Assembly (NCBI GenBank): GCA_902363535.1
Contig: CABJAE010000008.1
Span: 1 to 64,000, forward strand
Direction of reading: 5' to 3'
DNA from: Peptoniphilaceae bacterium
Lineage (GTDB): Bacteria > Bacillota > Clostridia > Tissierellales > Peptoniphilaceae
Length of the DNA stretch: 64,000 bases
Positions 45,852-54,544 of the stretch are shown here, in pieces (the stretch's first letter is position 1; each line of letters opens with the position of its first letter). A program made the translations under genes and the position numbers. The notes beneath the pieces were generated by a model. The model saw nothing but the letters and a program-made list of their open reading frames with translations, was not told where the DNA came from and did no database searches.

Positions 45852-46070
45852 TTATAGAGCCTTGATTTCTGAGCCATTTCTTAAGGTTATGCGGATATCT
45901 TCTTTGCTGAATACCGTGATATGATTTACGAGGGCACATAAGCTTTGTGCATTGAATGCTTGCAGAAGCCTGTCTTGTTTTTGCAGCTGTTTCAGGCAGA
46001 ACTTGATATCGGCTTTGGTCGCCTGCATCTTTTTGAGCTTTCCTTCGACCTTCGCTAAGGCCGCCTTTTT
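45852..46070 (-). pseudogene. Large serine recombinase, C-terminal remnant
   Basis: A 72-codon stretch on the minus strand begins right after a TGA and ends at TAA 45854. It starts with a coiled-coil type segment (LAKVEGKLKKMQATKADI) and ends LVNHITVFSKEDIRITLRNG then SEIKAL. This is the typical C-terminal signature of large serine recombinases of clostridial mobile elements. The catalytic N-terminal domain is gone. It lies just upstream of the island 2 operon and in the same direction, pointing to its mobile origin. Confidence 0.75.
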
Positions 46071-46365
46071 TCATTTTAACGATTCCCGACACTTTTTAAC
46101 GATTGCTCCCGAAGGGTACGAAAATCGGAAACAGGTATGATGGAAAGAGATATATAAAAGCAAAAAATCATACAAAAACTGCCACGAAAAGCAGCAGAGG
46201 AAGTTCTGCGGAAAGGAGAAAATCCCTGTAAATCAAGGGATTTCGAGGATAAACACATGACTTACGCACCAGCGTTAAATTGTATCAAATACAGTGTCAG
46301 AATAGATGCGCCTTAGGAAGCGGCGCCTTTCTTCTGTTATAATAGATTGAGAAAGGTTGTGACCT
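46071..46365. other. Intergenic junction between island 2 and murI
   Basis: It holds two copies of TTTTAACGATT (about 46074 and 46094), the AGGGTACGAAAA motif shared with the left flank, a small hairpin AAATCCCT/AGGGATTT (46219-46242), and a TATAAT at 46338-46343 that may be the murI -10 box. No gene is supported. Confidence 0.5.
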
Positions 46366-47160
46366 ATGTCAGATTCAATTGTTATTTTCGACTCCGGCCT
46401 CGGCGGCGTCACGGCACTCATGGAAGCAGTTCGCGCCATGCCGGCGGAGCATTTTATTTATTACGGGGACACGGCCCACGTGCCCTACGGCCCGAAAGGT
46501 GCCGAGAAAATTCAGGGCTATTTGGATCAAATGATGGCGGCTACCCGCCCCTATTCACCGAAGGCCGTGCTCCTCGCCTGCAACACGGCCACGGTCACAT
46601 CCGCCGATTACCTGAGGAAGAAATACACCATTCCAATTGTGGGCATGGAACCCGCCGTGAAGCCCGCCATCGAACACGATGTGGACCTCAAGCGGATCTT
46701 GGTGCTTTCCACGGAGGGCACGGGAAAAAGCGCCCGCCTGCGCCGCCTCGTCGAAAAATTCGACGACGACCGCCTGGTGGACATTTTGCCTCTGCCGAAT
46801 TTGGTGGATTTCGCCGAGCGTTTGGAATTCGACACCGACGCCGTTCGCTACGATCTGGAGACCATTCTCGCCTCCTATCCTCTCGAGGAATACGGCGCCT
46901 TGGTCTTGGGCTGCACCCACTTTATTTGGTACCGGGATCTGTTTCGCGAGCTTCTTCCCGAGCACATGGAAATATTAGACGGCAACGCCGCTACGGTGCG
47001 CCAGCTCATGCGAAAACTTGAGGGAAACATTAAAAAGGAGGGAGAGGGAAAATTGAAAATGGCTTTTACCGGCGAGCTGAGCGAAGACACGGCGGCATTT
47101 TTACGTAGCCGCCTGCCGCAAAAAGTGGAATTTATTTCCCTCGGCGCGGACAATGACTGA
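46366..47160 (+). CDS. murI: Glutamate racemase
   Basis: This 264-residue enzyme makes D-glutamate for peptidoglycan. The two catalytic cysteines are in LACNTATVTSADYLR and LGCTHF; the N-terminal FDSGLGGVTAL and YYGDTAHVPYG are conserved. A modest ribosome site GAAAGG precedes ATG 46366. The stop overlaps the next gene (47153). It marks the return to core sequence after island 2. Confidence 0.95.
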   Translation: MSDSIVIFDSGLGGVTALMEAVRAMPAEHFIYYGDTAHVPYGPKGAEKIQGYLDQMMAATRPYSPKAVLLACNTATVTSADYLRKKYTIPIVGMEPAVKPAIEHDVDLKRILVLSTEGTGKSARLRRLVEKFDDDRLVDILPLPNLVDFAERLEFDTDAVRYDLETILASYPLEEYGALVLGCTHFIWYRDLFRELLPEHMEILDGNAATVRQLMRKLEGNIKKEGEGKLKMAFTGELSEDTAAFLRSRLPQKVEFISLGADND

Positions 47161-48235
47161 TCGCGGCCTTCAACTGAATAGGGATTTGGTTCTAATCCCC
47201 GCCTACGAGCCCGACGAAAGCCTGCTTTCCTTCGCTAAGGCTCTCTTGGCCGAGGATCTTCAGGTGATGGTGGTGGACGACGGAAGCGGCGAGGCCTTTC
47301 GACCGGTGTTCGACCGCCTTCCCGAAGGGGTCACGCTCCTCTCCTATGAAATCAATCGAGGCAAGGGCTATGCCATGAAGTATGCCATGGAAAAGATTTT
47401 ATCCATGCCCCAAGTGGAATTTATCGTCACCGCCGATGCCGACGGCCAGCACAGCCCGAAGGATACCTTGCGCATTCTCAAGGCGGCCCACGAAAATCCC
47501 GATGCCCTCGTCTTAGGCGTGCGGGATTTTCCCGAGAACACGCCCCTGCGCTCCCGCATCGGCAATCGCCTCACGGCAAAAGTCTTCGGCCGGTTGACGG
47601 GCATTAAGGATTTGGAGGATACCCAAACGGGGCTTCGGGCTTTCAGCACCAAGCATTTGGATCAGCTTCTTTCCATGGAAGGGGAACGCTACGAATATGA
47701 AATGCGCCAGCTCATGGATTGGGCGAAGAGCCCCTATCCCCTGGTGCAGGTGCCCATCGAGACCATCTACCGGGACAAGGAAAATTCCACTTCCCACTAC
47801 AACGCCCTGAAGGATTCCTCCAGGATCTTTCGCAGCCTCTTGGATAACGGCGAGGCGGTACTCTTTACATTGAGCGGCATCATCAGCTTTACTCTGGACT
47901 TTTTGCTCTTTAATGTATTTTATTACCTCGCCCGCCCCCTGCACATGGCTTACGCCCTGGCCATTCCCAATGTGGCGGCGAGGCTGATCAGCGCCAATTT
48001 AAATTTCTACTTAAACCGAAATTACGTCTTTGAATCCAAGGATCCCTTGATTAAAGACTTTTTGCAGTACGCCGCCCTCGTCGCCATTCTTCTTGCCGCC
48101 AACAGTTTGCTTTTAAGCTTCTACGGCAATGTCTTGGGCCTTCAGGCCACGGTGGCGAAACTCTGCGTGGAATTTACCGTATTCATCATCAGCTACCTGG
48201 TTCAACATTTTTATATCTTCGCCAAGAAAAAATAA
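47153..48235 (+). CDS. Family 2 glycosyltransferase fused to a GtrA-like membrane domain
   Basis: This 360-residue fusion starts with a GT-A glycosyltransferase (about 10-230): VLIPAYEPDESLL, VVDDGSG, TADADGQHS (DxD) and YEYEMRQLMDWA, as in dolichyl/undecaprenyl-phosphate sugar synthases. The rest (about 235-360) has four membrane helices of the GtrA family (FNVFYYLARP, NFYLNRNYVFES). Such fusions are thought to make and flip lipid-linked sugars for wall glycosylation. It overlaps murI by 8 bases. Confidence 0.9.
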   Translation: MTDRGLQLNRDLVLIPAYEPDESLLSFAKALLAEDLQVMVVDDGSGEAFRPVFDRLPEGVTLLSYEINRGKGYAMKYAMEKILSMPQVEFIVTADADGQHSPKDTLRILKAAHENPDALVLGVRDFPENTPLRSRIGNRLTAKVFGRLTGIKDLEDTQTGLRAFSTKHLDQLLSMEGERYEYEMRQLMDWAKSPYPLVQVPIETIYRDKENSTSHYNALKDSSRIFRSLLDNGEAVLFTLSGIISFTLDFLLFNVFYYLARPLHMAYALAIPNVAARLISANLNFYLNRNYVFESKDPLIKDFLQYAALVAILLAANSLLLSFYGNVLGLQATVAKLCVEFTVFIISYLVQHFYIFAKKK

Positions 48236-48303
48236 AGCACGTCGCCATAGATGCCGTGAAGTGTGGAACGCACATTTCACGGCATCTATTCGCTACGTGC
48301 TTT
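48234..48303 (+). terminator. Long hairpin terminator after the glycosyltransferase gene
   Basis: An outer stem AAAGCACGT/ACGTGCTTT encloses an inner stem ATAGATGCCGTGAA/TTCACGGCATCTAT, about 70 bases in all. It overlaps the stop codon and lies before a TATAAT (48310-48315) that may serve metF. Confidence 0.8.
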
Positions 48304-48341
48304 CTATGTTATAATGTGAAAATTACATTTGGAGGTAATTT

Positions 48342-49205
48342 ATGCACATTAAAGAATTTTTCTCACCCGATCACACGCGACTTTCATTTGAAATCTTTCC
48401 CCCGAATCAACGAATGTCTTTAAAAGCCGTCATGGCCTCAGCGGCACGCATGGCGGCCTACGAGCCCGACTTTATGTCCGTGACCTTTAAGGCCGACGGC
48501 AGCGGCGGGGATCAGACCATTCAAATTTCAAATGCCGTCAGCGAAGTGATGGGAATTCCCTCCATCGCACACCTGACCTGCTCCGGTATTCCGAAAACCG
48601 AGCTCCCCGCCGTTTACGACGAGCTCACGGAAAACAAGGTCAAGAATATTCTGGCTTTAGGCGGCGACTCCGCCCGGGAGCTGGGCGAAGACGCATACTT
48701 GCCCTATGCCAAGGACATGGTGGCTTACTTCCGCGAGCGCGGCGATTTCACCATCGGCGCCGCCTGCTTCCCCGAAGGCAACGATCCCGCCCTTTCCATG
48801 GATGAAGAGCTGCGCCACCTAAAGGAAAAAGTGGACATGGGCGTGGACTTTTTGACCACGCAGATGTTTTTCGACAATGAGGTCTTTTACCGCTTTTTGG
48901 AAAAGGCCCGCGCCATGGGCATCGACGTGCCCATTTTGGCCGGCATTATGCCCATTACCAGCGCCGGGCAGGTGCGCCGCATCAAGGATTTAAGCGACGC
49001 CGCCCTTCCCGATTCCCTCTTGCGCATGGTGGACCGCTTTAAAGATGATCCCGACGCCATGTTCGATGCGGGGCTTACCTTTGCCGAAAATCAAATGGCG
49101 GATCTCGTGGCTGCAGGCGTCAGCGGTATTCACGTCTACACCATGAACAAGCCGGCCATACCGGAGCGGATCGTCCGGGATTTGGGCCGCCTCTTCCATG
49201 CTTGA
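48342..49205 (+). CDS. metF: Methylenetetrahydrofolate reductase
   Basis: This 287-residue flavoprotein reduces methylene-THF to methyl-THF, the methyl donor for methionine. SFEIFPPN at the N-terminus, SVTFKADGSGG, LALGGDS and FLTTQMFFDNEVF match MetF. GGAGG precedes ATG 48342. It overlaps the MetH-activation gene by 8 bases and leads a metF-activation-metH operon. No SAM or T-box riboswitch was recognised in its short leader. Confidence 0.94.
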   Translation: MHIKEFFSPDHTRLSFEIFPPNQRMSLKAVMASAARMAAYEPDFMSVTFKADGSGGDQTIQISNAVSEVMGIPSIAHLTCSGIPKTELPAVYDELTENKVKNILALGGDSARELGEDAYLPYAKDMVAYFRERGDFTIGAACFPEGNDPALSMDEELRHLKEKVDMGVDFLTTQMFFDNEVFYRFLEKARAMGIDVPILAGIMPITSAGQVRRIKDLSDAALPDSLLRMVDRFKDDPDAMFDAGLTFAENQMADLVAAGVSGIHVYTMNKPAIPERIVRDLGRLFHA

Positions 49206-49824
49206 TCTGACCTCTATTCACGAGGTACCCGCCATCGGTCCCGAGGATCTCAGGCGCAGGGAAATATACCGCTACCTGCGCCTGGAGGGAAATGCCCCCG
49301 ATGCCGCCACTTCCGCCGATGTGGAGCGGAATTTAAAGCGCCTCGAGGGTGCGATCTCCCTGCGGCACGTGGCTTCCCTTCGCCCGGTGACGAAAAAAGG
49401 CGATGCCATCGTCTTCGGCGATTTTTCTACATCGAGCGCCGTCCTTCAAAAGAATATGAAGACCAGCGAATACGCCCTTCTCTTCGCCATGACCTTGGGC
49501 CCGGCCGTGGACCGACTGATCAGCCGCCTGCTCATTACATCCAAGGCCGACGCTTTTATTACCGACGCCTGCTGCGCGGAATATTTGGAAAGCTACGCCA
49601 ATGGCTACTGCGCCCATGTGCGGGAAGAAGCGGCGCAACAAGGTTTCATCGCCCACCCGCGCTTCTCCCCCGGCTTCGCCGATTTCGGCTTGGAATTTCA
49701 GTGGCCTTTAATACGCAGCTTGCAGGCGGATAAAAAAATGCACATCGCCTTAACACAAGGCAATATGCTCGTCCCGACAAAAACCATTACCGCCCTTATG
49801 GGTTTGGATCGGAGGATTGTATGA
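49198..49824 (+). CDS. Stand-alone methionine synthase activation-domain protein
   Basis: This 208-residue protein matches the B12-dependent methionine synthase activation domain. AMTLGPAVDRLISRL, the RFSPGFADFGLEFQWPLI motif (SAM-binding region) and MLVPTKTITALMGL are visible. In E. coli MetH this domain is the C-terminal part that reactivates oxidised cobalamin by reductive methylation with SAM. Here it is a separate gene between metF and metH, with ATGA-type overlap to metH. Confidence 0.88.
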   Translation: MLDLTSIHEVPAIGPEDLRRREIYRYLRLEGNAPDAATSADVERNLKRLEGAISLRHVASLRPVTKKGDAIVFGDFSTSSAVLQKNMKTSEYALLFAMTLGPAVDRLISRLLITSKADAFITDACCAEYLESYANGYCAHVREEAAQQGFIAHPRFSPGFADFGLEFQWPLIRSLQADKKMHIALTQGNMLVPTKTITALMGLDRRIV

Positions 49825-52190
49825 CATCGCTATTGGATTCATTGAAAAACGGCCGCCTCTACTACGACGGCGCCTGCGGCACCTACTTGCAGCAACAGGG
49901 ATTGAAGGCCGGCGCCCTGCCGGAACTTCTGAATATCGACGCCCCCGAGGTGATCGTGGATATGCACCGGGCCTATTTAAAAAGCGGCGCGGACATTATT
50001 CTCACCAATACCTTCGGCGCCAACCGTTTTAAGTTTGCGGATTCCGACGTGTCGGTGGAAACGGTCGTGGCCGCCGCCGTGGCCAACGGGAAGGCTGCCG
50101 TGAAGGCCGAAGGCCACGGCTACGTGTCTTTGGACATCGGCCCCTTGGGAAAAATCTTGGCGCCTTTGGGGGATGTGGCCTTCGAGGATGCCTACGATTG
50201 TTTTAAGGAAATCGTCTTGGCCGGTGCCGAGGCCGGGGCGGATCTGATTACCATCGAAACCATGTCCGATACCTACGAAATTAAAGCGGCTCTTCTCGCC
50301 GCAAAAGAAAATTCGGATCTTCCCGTCTTCGTCACCGCTGCCTTTCAGGAAGACGGGCGCCTCTTAACGGGCTGCGACATGGACGCCTATGTGGAAATGA
50401 CTACGGCCTTAGGTGCCGACGCCATGGGCATGAACTGCTCCTTCGGCCCGGTGCAAACTCTGCCCCTTATGGAAAAAATGGCTTCCCTCGCCACGATCCC
50501 TCTGATCGTGAGCCCCAATGCGGGCCTGCCGAGTATCAAAGACGGAAAAACCACCTACGACATCGACGCCGATGCCTTTTCCGATTACATGATTCAATTT
50601 GCGGAGATGGGCGTGCGTGTGCTCGGCGGCTGCTGCGGCACCCTGCCCGCCTACATCGAAAAAACCGTGGAGAAAACCCGGGCCATTGACGTCATGGAGC
50701 CGAAGGGGCGCCCCCGGTCCGCCGTAAGCTCCTACACCCACGTGGTGGATTTCGACGAAAAGCCGGTGATGATCGGCGAGCGGCTCAATCCCACAGGAAA
50801 GAAATACCTCGGGCAAGCATTGAAGGATCGCCACACCTCGGCGGTATTGGCCATCGCCCTGGAAGAGGAAGAAGACGGCGCCCACGTCTTGGACGTGAAC
50901 GTGGGCGTGCCGGGCCTGGATGAATTGGCGGTGCTGCCCGAAATGATCCGCGCCCTGCAAGGGGTGTGCGACCTGCCTCTGGCCATCGACACCAGCAATC
51001 CCGTAGCCATGGAAGCCGCCGCCCGCATCTACAACGGCCGCCCCCTGTTGAATTCCGTGAGCGGCAAGCGCTCCACCATGGACGCCGTCTTTCCCATCGC
51101 GAAAAAATACGGCGGCCTGTGCGTAGCCCTTCTTTTAGACGACGAGGGCATTCCGAAAACCGTGGAAAAACGCATGGCCATCGTGGATGAAATCCTCGAA
51201 GAAGGCGCACGTTACGGACTGGGCCCTGAAGCTTTTCTCTTCGATCCTTTGGCCATGACCATCTCCAGCCAAAAAGGCGGGGCCGTCGTCGTTCTGGAGA
51301 CCTTGCGCCAACTAAAGGCTCGCGGACTCCACTCCACCTTGGGCGTGTCCAATATTTCCTTCGGCCTGCCCAATCGGGAGCTCATTAACAGCAATTTCTA
51401 TGCCATGTGCCTCGCCGCCGGGCTCAGCGGAGGGATCGTGAATCCCTCCTCTGCCCTCATGCAAAAGGCCTACAAATCCTCCATGGCCCTTTTAGGCTGC
51501 GATCCGGATTTCAGCGAATTTATCGCCGCCTTTACGGAAGAAGAAAAAACCTCAGCCCATACCGGCGACCGGGATCTATCCTACGCCATCGAAAAGGGCC
51601 TGAGCAAAGACGCCAAAGACATGACTGTGGCCCTTCTTTCCGATCACAGCCCCATCGATATTATTAACGGCTACCTGGTGCCCTCCCTGGACAAAGTGGG
51701 CCGGGGCTTCGAGGAAAAGACCCTCTTCCTTCCCCAGCTTCTTCGCGCCGCCGATGCCGCCGCCGCGGCCTTTACGGTGATCCGCGCCAAAATGGATGAA
51801 GAGGGCAATGTTGCCGAAAACAAAGGCCGCATACTCGTGGCCACGGTGAAAGGCGATATCCACGACATCGGAAAAAATATCGTGAAGGCCCTCTTGGAAA
51901 ATTACGGCTTCGATATTTTGGATCTTGGAAAAGACGTGTCTCCGGAAAAAATCGTCGAGGCCGTGAAAGAAGAGCACATTCCCCTGGTTGGCCTCTCCGC
52001 CCTTATGACTACCACGGTGCCCTTTATGGAAGAGACCATTGGCCTCCTGAAAAAAGAAGCCCCCAAGACGAAGGTCATGGTCGGCGGCGCCGTCTTAACG
52101 AAAGACTACGCTGAAGAAATCGGCGCCCACGCTTACTGCAAAGACGCCATGGCATCCGTGCGCTATGCGGAATCCTTCTTCGAAAAGTAA
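49821..52190 (+). CDS. metH: Cobalamin-dependent methionine synthase lacking the activation domain
   Basis: This 789-residue enzyme transfers the methyl of methyl-THF to homocysteine through cobalamin. Domains in order are homocysteine-binding (about 1-290; zinc cysteines in GMNCSFGP and GGCCGT), pterin-binding (about 320-575; MIGERLNPTGKK, LDVNVGVPG), B12 cap and Rossmann B12 domain (about 590-789; DIHDIGKNIV supplies the cobalt-ligating histidine). The activation domain is absent here and encoded by the preceding gene. A compound terminator follows. Confidence 0.95.
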   Translation: MTSLLDSLKNGRLYYDGACGTYLQQQGLKAGALPELLNIDAPEVIVDMHRAYLKSGADIILTNTFGANRFKFADSDVSVETVVAAAVANGKAAVKAEGHGYVSLDIGPLGKILAPLGDVAFEDAYDCFKEIVLAGAEAGADLITIETMSDTYEIKAALLAAKENSDLPVFVTAAFQEDGRLLTGCDMDAYVEMTTALGADAMGMNCSFGPVQTLPLMEKMASLATIPLIVSPNAGLPSIKDGKTTYDIDADAFSDYMIQFAEMGVRVLGGCCGTLPAYIEKTVEKTRAIDVMEPKGRPRSAVSSYTHVVDFDEKPVMIGERLNPTGKKYLGQALKDRHTSAVLAIALEEEEDGAHVLDVNVGVPGLDELAVLPEMIRALQGVCDLPLAIDTSNPVAMEAAARIYNGRPLLNSVSGKRSTMDAVFPIAKKYGGLCVALLLDDEGIPKTVEKRMAIVDEILEEGARYGLGPEAFLFDPLAMTISSQKGGAVVVLETLRQLKARGLHSTLGVSNISFGLPNRELINSNFYAMCLAAGLSGGIVNPSSALMQKAYKSSMALLGCDPDFSEFIAAFTEEEKTSAHTGDRDLSYAIEKGLSKDAKDMTVALLSDHSPIDIINGYLVPSLDKVGRGFEEKTLFLPQLLRAADAAAAAFTVIRAKMDEEGNVAENKGRILVATVKGDIHDIGKNIVKALLENYGFDILDLGKDVSPEKIVEAVKEEHIPLVGLSALMTTTVPFMEETIGLLKKEAPKTKVMVGGAVLTKDYAEEIGAHAYCKDAMASVRYAESFFEK

Positions 52191-52204
52191 ATCATGGCCA
52201 AAAA

Positions 52205-52275
52205 AAGCGAGCCGATGCTCGCTTCAGCGTGATGCTAAGGAAGGGAGAATCACCCGATTCACCCTTCCTTTTTTG
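52205..52275 (+). terminator. Double hairpin terminator after metH
   Basis: A first stem AAGCGAGC/GCTCGCTT is followed by a second, AAGGAAGGG/CCCTTCCTT with an inner GAATC/GATTC, and then TTTTT. Confidence 0.88.
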
Positions 52276-52473
52276 TGTCTTCAAACCTCTTTAAGCTCTA
52301 AGTAGTAAACTATTAAAAACCGCCGGTCGACTCCACGCCATAAAAAAGGGACGTTTTCGATTTGTTTGCAATCCGAAATAGATGGGCTCGTCTTTTTTTA
52401 ATAAGAAGCTCCTTCAAAAAAAATTGTCAGAACGCCGACTCTCAACACGAATATACTAGTGAAAGGAGGAAAT

Positions 52474-52989
52474 ATGGAGAATAAAGAATTGATACAAAGG
52501 CTGAAGAACAGAGATGAAGACGCTTTATACGTCGTGATCGAAGTCTATGGAAAAGTATTAAAAGGCGTTATTTCAAAAACACTTTGGAAATACCCAAGCC
52601 TTTGGGATGAGGCGATGAATGATTCTCTTTTAAGTATCTGGCAAAATATCGACTATTTTGATCCGAAGCGGTCTTCTTTTAAAAATTGGTGTGCTGCGGT
52701 TTCAAAATACAAAGCCATCGATTTGCTCCGAAGAGAAAGTAAATTTGAGGCTATTCTTCTCGACGAAAATTCCGCGTCAAAAGATTCCGACGTCCATTCC
52801 AATTTAGAAATAGAAGAAGCTCTATCCGCCTTAAACGATGAGGATAGAAAACTCTTTGAAAATATTTTTATTCGTGGACTTTCCTATGGCGAGGCGGCAT
52901 CGGAACAACATATTTCTACGGAAAATGCCTATCAAAAGGTCAGCAGGGCAAGGAAGCTTTTAAAAAGATGGAGAGGTGAAAATGTATGA
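52474..52989 (+). CDS. ECF-type sigma factor
   Basis: This 171-residue extracytoplasmic-function sigma-70 protein has region 2 (KTLWKYPSLWDEAMNDSLLSI, then YFDPKRSSFKNWCAAVSKYKAID) and region 4 (LSYGEAASEQHISTENAYQK). AAAGGAGG fits ATG 52474 better than the ATG five codons earlier. It overlaps the next gene as ATGA, the usual sigma/anti-sigma layout. The trigger is unknown. About 200 bases upstream (52276-52473) carry no gene. Confidence 0.9.
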   Translation: MENKELIQRLKNRDEDALYVVIEVYGKVLKGVISKTLWKYPSLWDEAMNDSLLSIWQNIDYFDPKRSSFKNWCAAVSKYKAIDLLRRESKFEAILLDENSASKDSDVHSNLEIEEALSALNDEDRKLFENIFIRGLSYGEAASEQHISTENAYQKVSRARKLLKRWRGENV

Positions 52990-54032
52990 AAGATAATCTT
53001 TACGATCGATTGAACGATATGAAAATAGAATACGAAGAGGTTCCTCTCAAAGATTTTGAAAGAGAAAATCTCAAAAAGGTGGTGAAGAAATTGAAACACA
53101 ACAACAAGAGGCAACTTTTCGTCAGAAAAACAGGAGCGATCACGGCCATATTGCTATTGGCCTTTGGCGTTACGAACTATGCATCTGGCGGCTATGTTTT
53201 GGCAAAGACGAGAGAGATCACGGACAACATCACACTGAGTTTGTCGAGCGCAATGGGCCTATCAGCCGATGTAGACAAGTATAGCGTCAAATTACATGAA
53301 CCCTTCGAAATCGACGGCAAAAATTATGTTTTGGATACCATCACGACAGAGGACAATAACCTCTACGCCGTGCTTTTGAGCTTCAATGGTCCAGGTGAAA
53401 AGCTGTCGGAGGGTGCCAACTTAACGGAACTTAAAGTAAACGGTAAAAGAGTCGGCGTCCTCGGCTCAAGCGGCCAGCAAGGAAATTTGCCGGGCAAGCC
53501 CAATGTAACCGCCACCTCTTTAAAGTATTGCTTGGAAAGTCCCCTACCGAAGGAAGGCACGGCACAGCTGGAGTTTATCTTTGACACGCTTTTAGGCAAC
53601 AGCAAAAAAATTTCCATTGCTACCAATGTGGATATGGCGAAGATGAAAATGGATAAAAGGATCATCTCAAATGATTTTGCCGTGCCGAATTCAAACAGAA
53701 TTATGATTAAAGAATTTGCCATGAGCCCGGCTTCACAAAAAATGATTCTCACCTATCCATCATCGGCAAAGGACAGTATTTTTTCGGTAAAGGCGAGAGA
53801 TTCCATAGGTCGCTTAGTTCATTTCGAAACGCTCGAAGCAGATGAAAACACGGCGACTCTCTACTTCTCGCCGGTTACCAGCGAAGTCACCGCCGACGAA
53901 TTGTTAAACGACATCACATCATTGAAGTGTCAATTATATAAAGCGGAACTTCCCAACCGTAGCGGGAAAGAATCCAATAAGGAGGAAGCGATAGGCGACG
54001 AATTTATCTTTGATTTGTCTGCAAGCAAATGA
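52986..54032 (+). CDS. DUF4179 membrane protein, probable anti-sigma partner
   Basis: This 348-residue protein has a cytoplasmic N-terminus (1-48), one membrane helix (about 49-68, TGAITAILLLAFGVTNYA) and an extracellular part that fits DUF4179/DUF5643-type proteins. Such proteins are encoded directly after ECF sigma genes and probably hold the sigma factor at the membrane. No protease motif is visible. Function is inferred from context. Confidence 0.78.
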   Translation: MKDNLYDRLNDMKIEYEEVPLKDFERENLKKVVKKLKHNNKRQLFVRKTGAITAILLLAFGVTNYASGGYVLAKTREITDNITLSLSSAMGLSADVDKYSVKLHEPFEIDGKNYVLDTITTEDNNLYAVLLSFNGPGEKLSEGANLTELKVNGKRVGVLGSSGQQGNLPGKPNVTATSLKYCLESPLPKEGTAQLEFIFDTLLGNSKKISIATNVDMAKMKMDKRIISNDFAVPNSNRIMIKEFAMSPASQKMILTYPSSAKDSIFSVKARDSIGRLVHFETLEADENTATLYFSPVTSEVTADELLNDITSLKCQLYKAELPNRSGKESNKEEAIGDEFIFDLSASK

Positions 54033-54110
54033 ATCGCACTTTTTCCGTAAGATTGACGTCCTTGAAAATATAGAATAAATCACATCAGCGATCAAGAGCC
54101 TTTTTATATG

Positions 54111-54145
54111 AAAATGCCGAAGCCCCTTTGGACTTCGGCATTTTT
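54111..54145 (+). terminator. Terminator of the sigma/DUF4179 unit
   Basis: AAAATGCCGAAG and CTTCGGCATTTTT pair around a ten-base loop. Confidence 0.9.
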
Positions 54146-54206
54146 CATACAGGAACGCACATAAGAAGATAAACACCTAATGATGTTGATCGCTTGTCTT
54201 GCGTCC

Positions 54207-54232
54207 AAAGCGAGCCTGCGCGCTCGCTTTTT
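54207..54232. terminator. Hairpin near the end of the decarboxylase operon
   Basis: AAAGCGAGC and GCTCGCTTTTT pair around CTGCGC, close to the stop codon at 54239. Confidence 0.6.
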
Positions 54233-54238
54233 GCTTGT

Positions 54239-54544
54239 TTATTCTTCTAAGAATTTCTCCGGATGCTTGCTGATCACGGCATCTTCGATTTCGACGATGC
54301 GGTATTCCACCACATCAGCCAAAGTCAGCGGGTCGCTTTCAAATTCCGAAAGCACGTCGTCTAAATGGCCGCCCCTTGCAAAGCCGAGAAGGCCATGGGC
54401 CTTATCGCCGAACATGAGGAAATCCCCTCGGTCCATGCCCGCCTGAATAAAAGCGTCGAATTCCGCCTTCAAATCCTTGTTTTCGTCGTCGTACAGTGAA
54501 AAGCTGAAGGTCTTGAACTTGCCTTCGATGAGATAATACTTCAT
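54239..54544 (-). CDS. Small YciI-like protein
   Basis: This 101-residue protein has the size and layout of YCII-related ferredoxin-fold proteins: MKYYLIEGKFKTF, then FIQAGMDRGDFLMFGDKA, and SDPLTLADVVEYRIVEIED where YciI has its DPF motif. The catalytic histidine/aspartate pair is not clear. Its start overlaps the decarboxylase stop (ATGA). Function is unknown. Confidence 0.7.
   Translation of the reverse strand: MKYYLIEGKFKTFSFSLYDDENKDLKAEFDAFIQAGMDRGDFLMFGDKAHGLLGFARGGHLDDVLSEFESDPLTLADVVEYRIVEIEDAVISKHPEKFLEE

Noticed and set aside
45814..46092. A 92-codon minus-strand frame starting MSGIVKMKKGG
   Set aside because: The recombinase homology is in another frame of the same strand, so this frame is a shadow.
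48241..48341. SAM or cobalamin riboswitch before metF
   Set aside because: The leader is taken up by a terminator hairpin and about 30 further bases; no riboswitch core motifs are visible.
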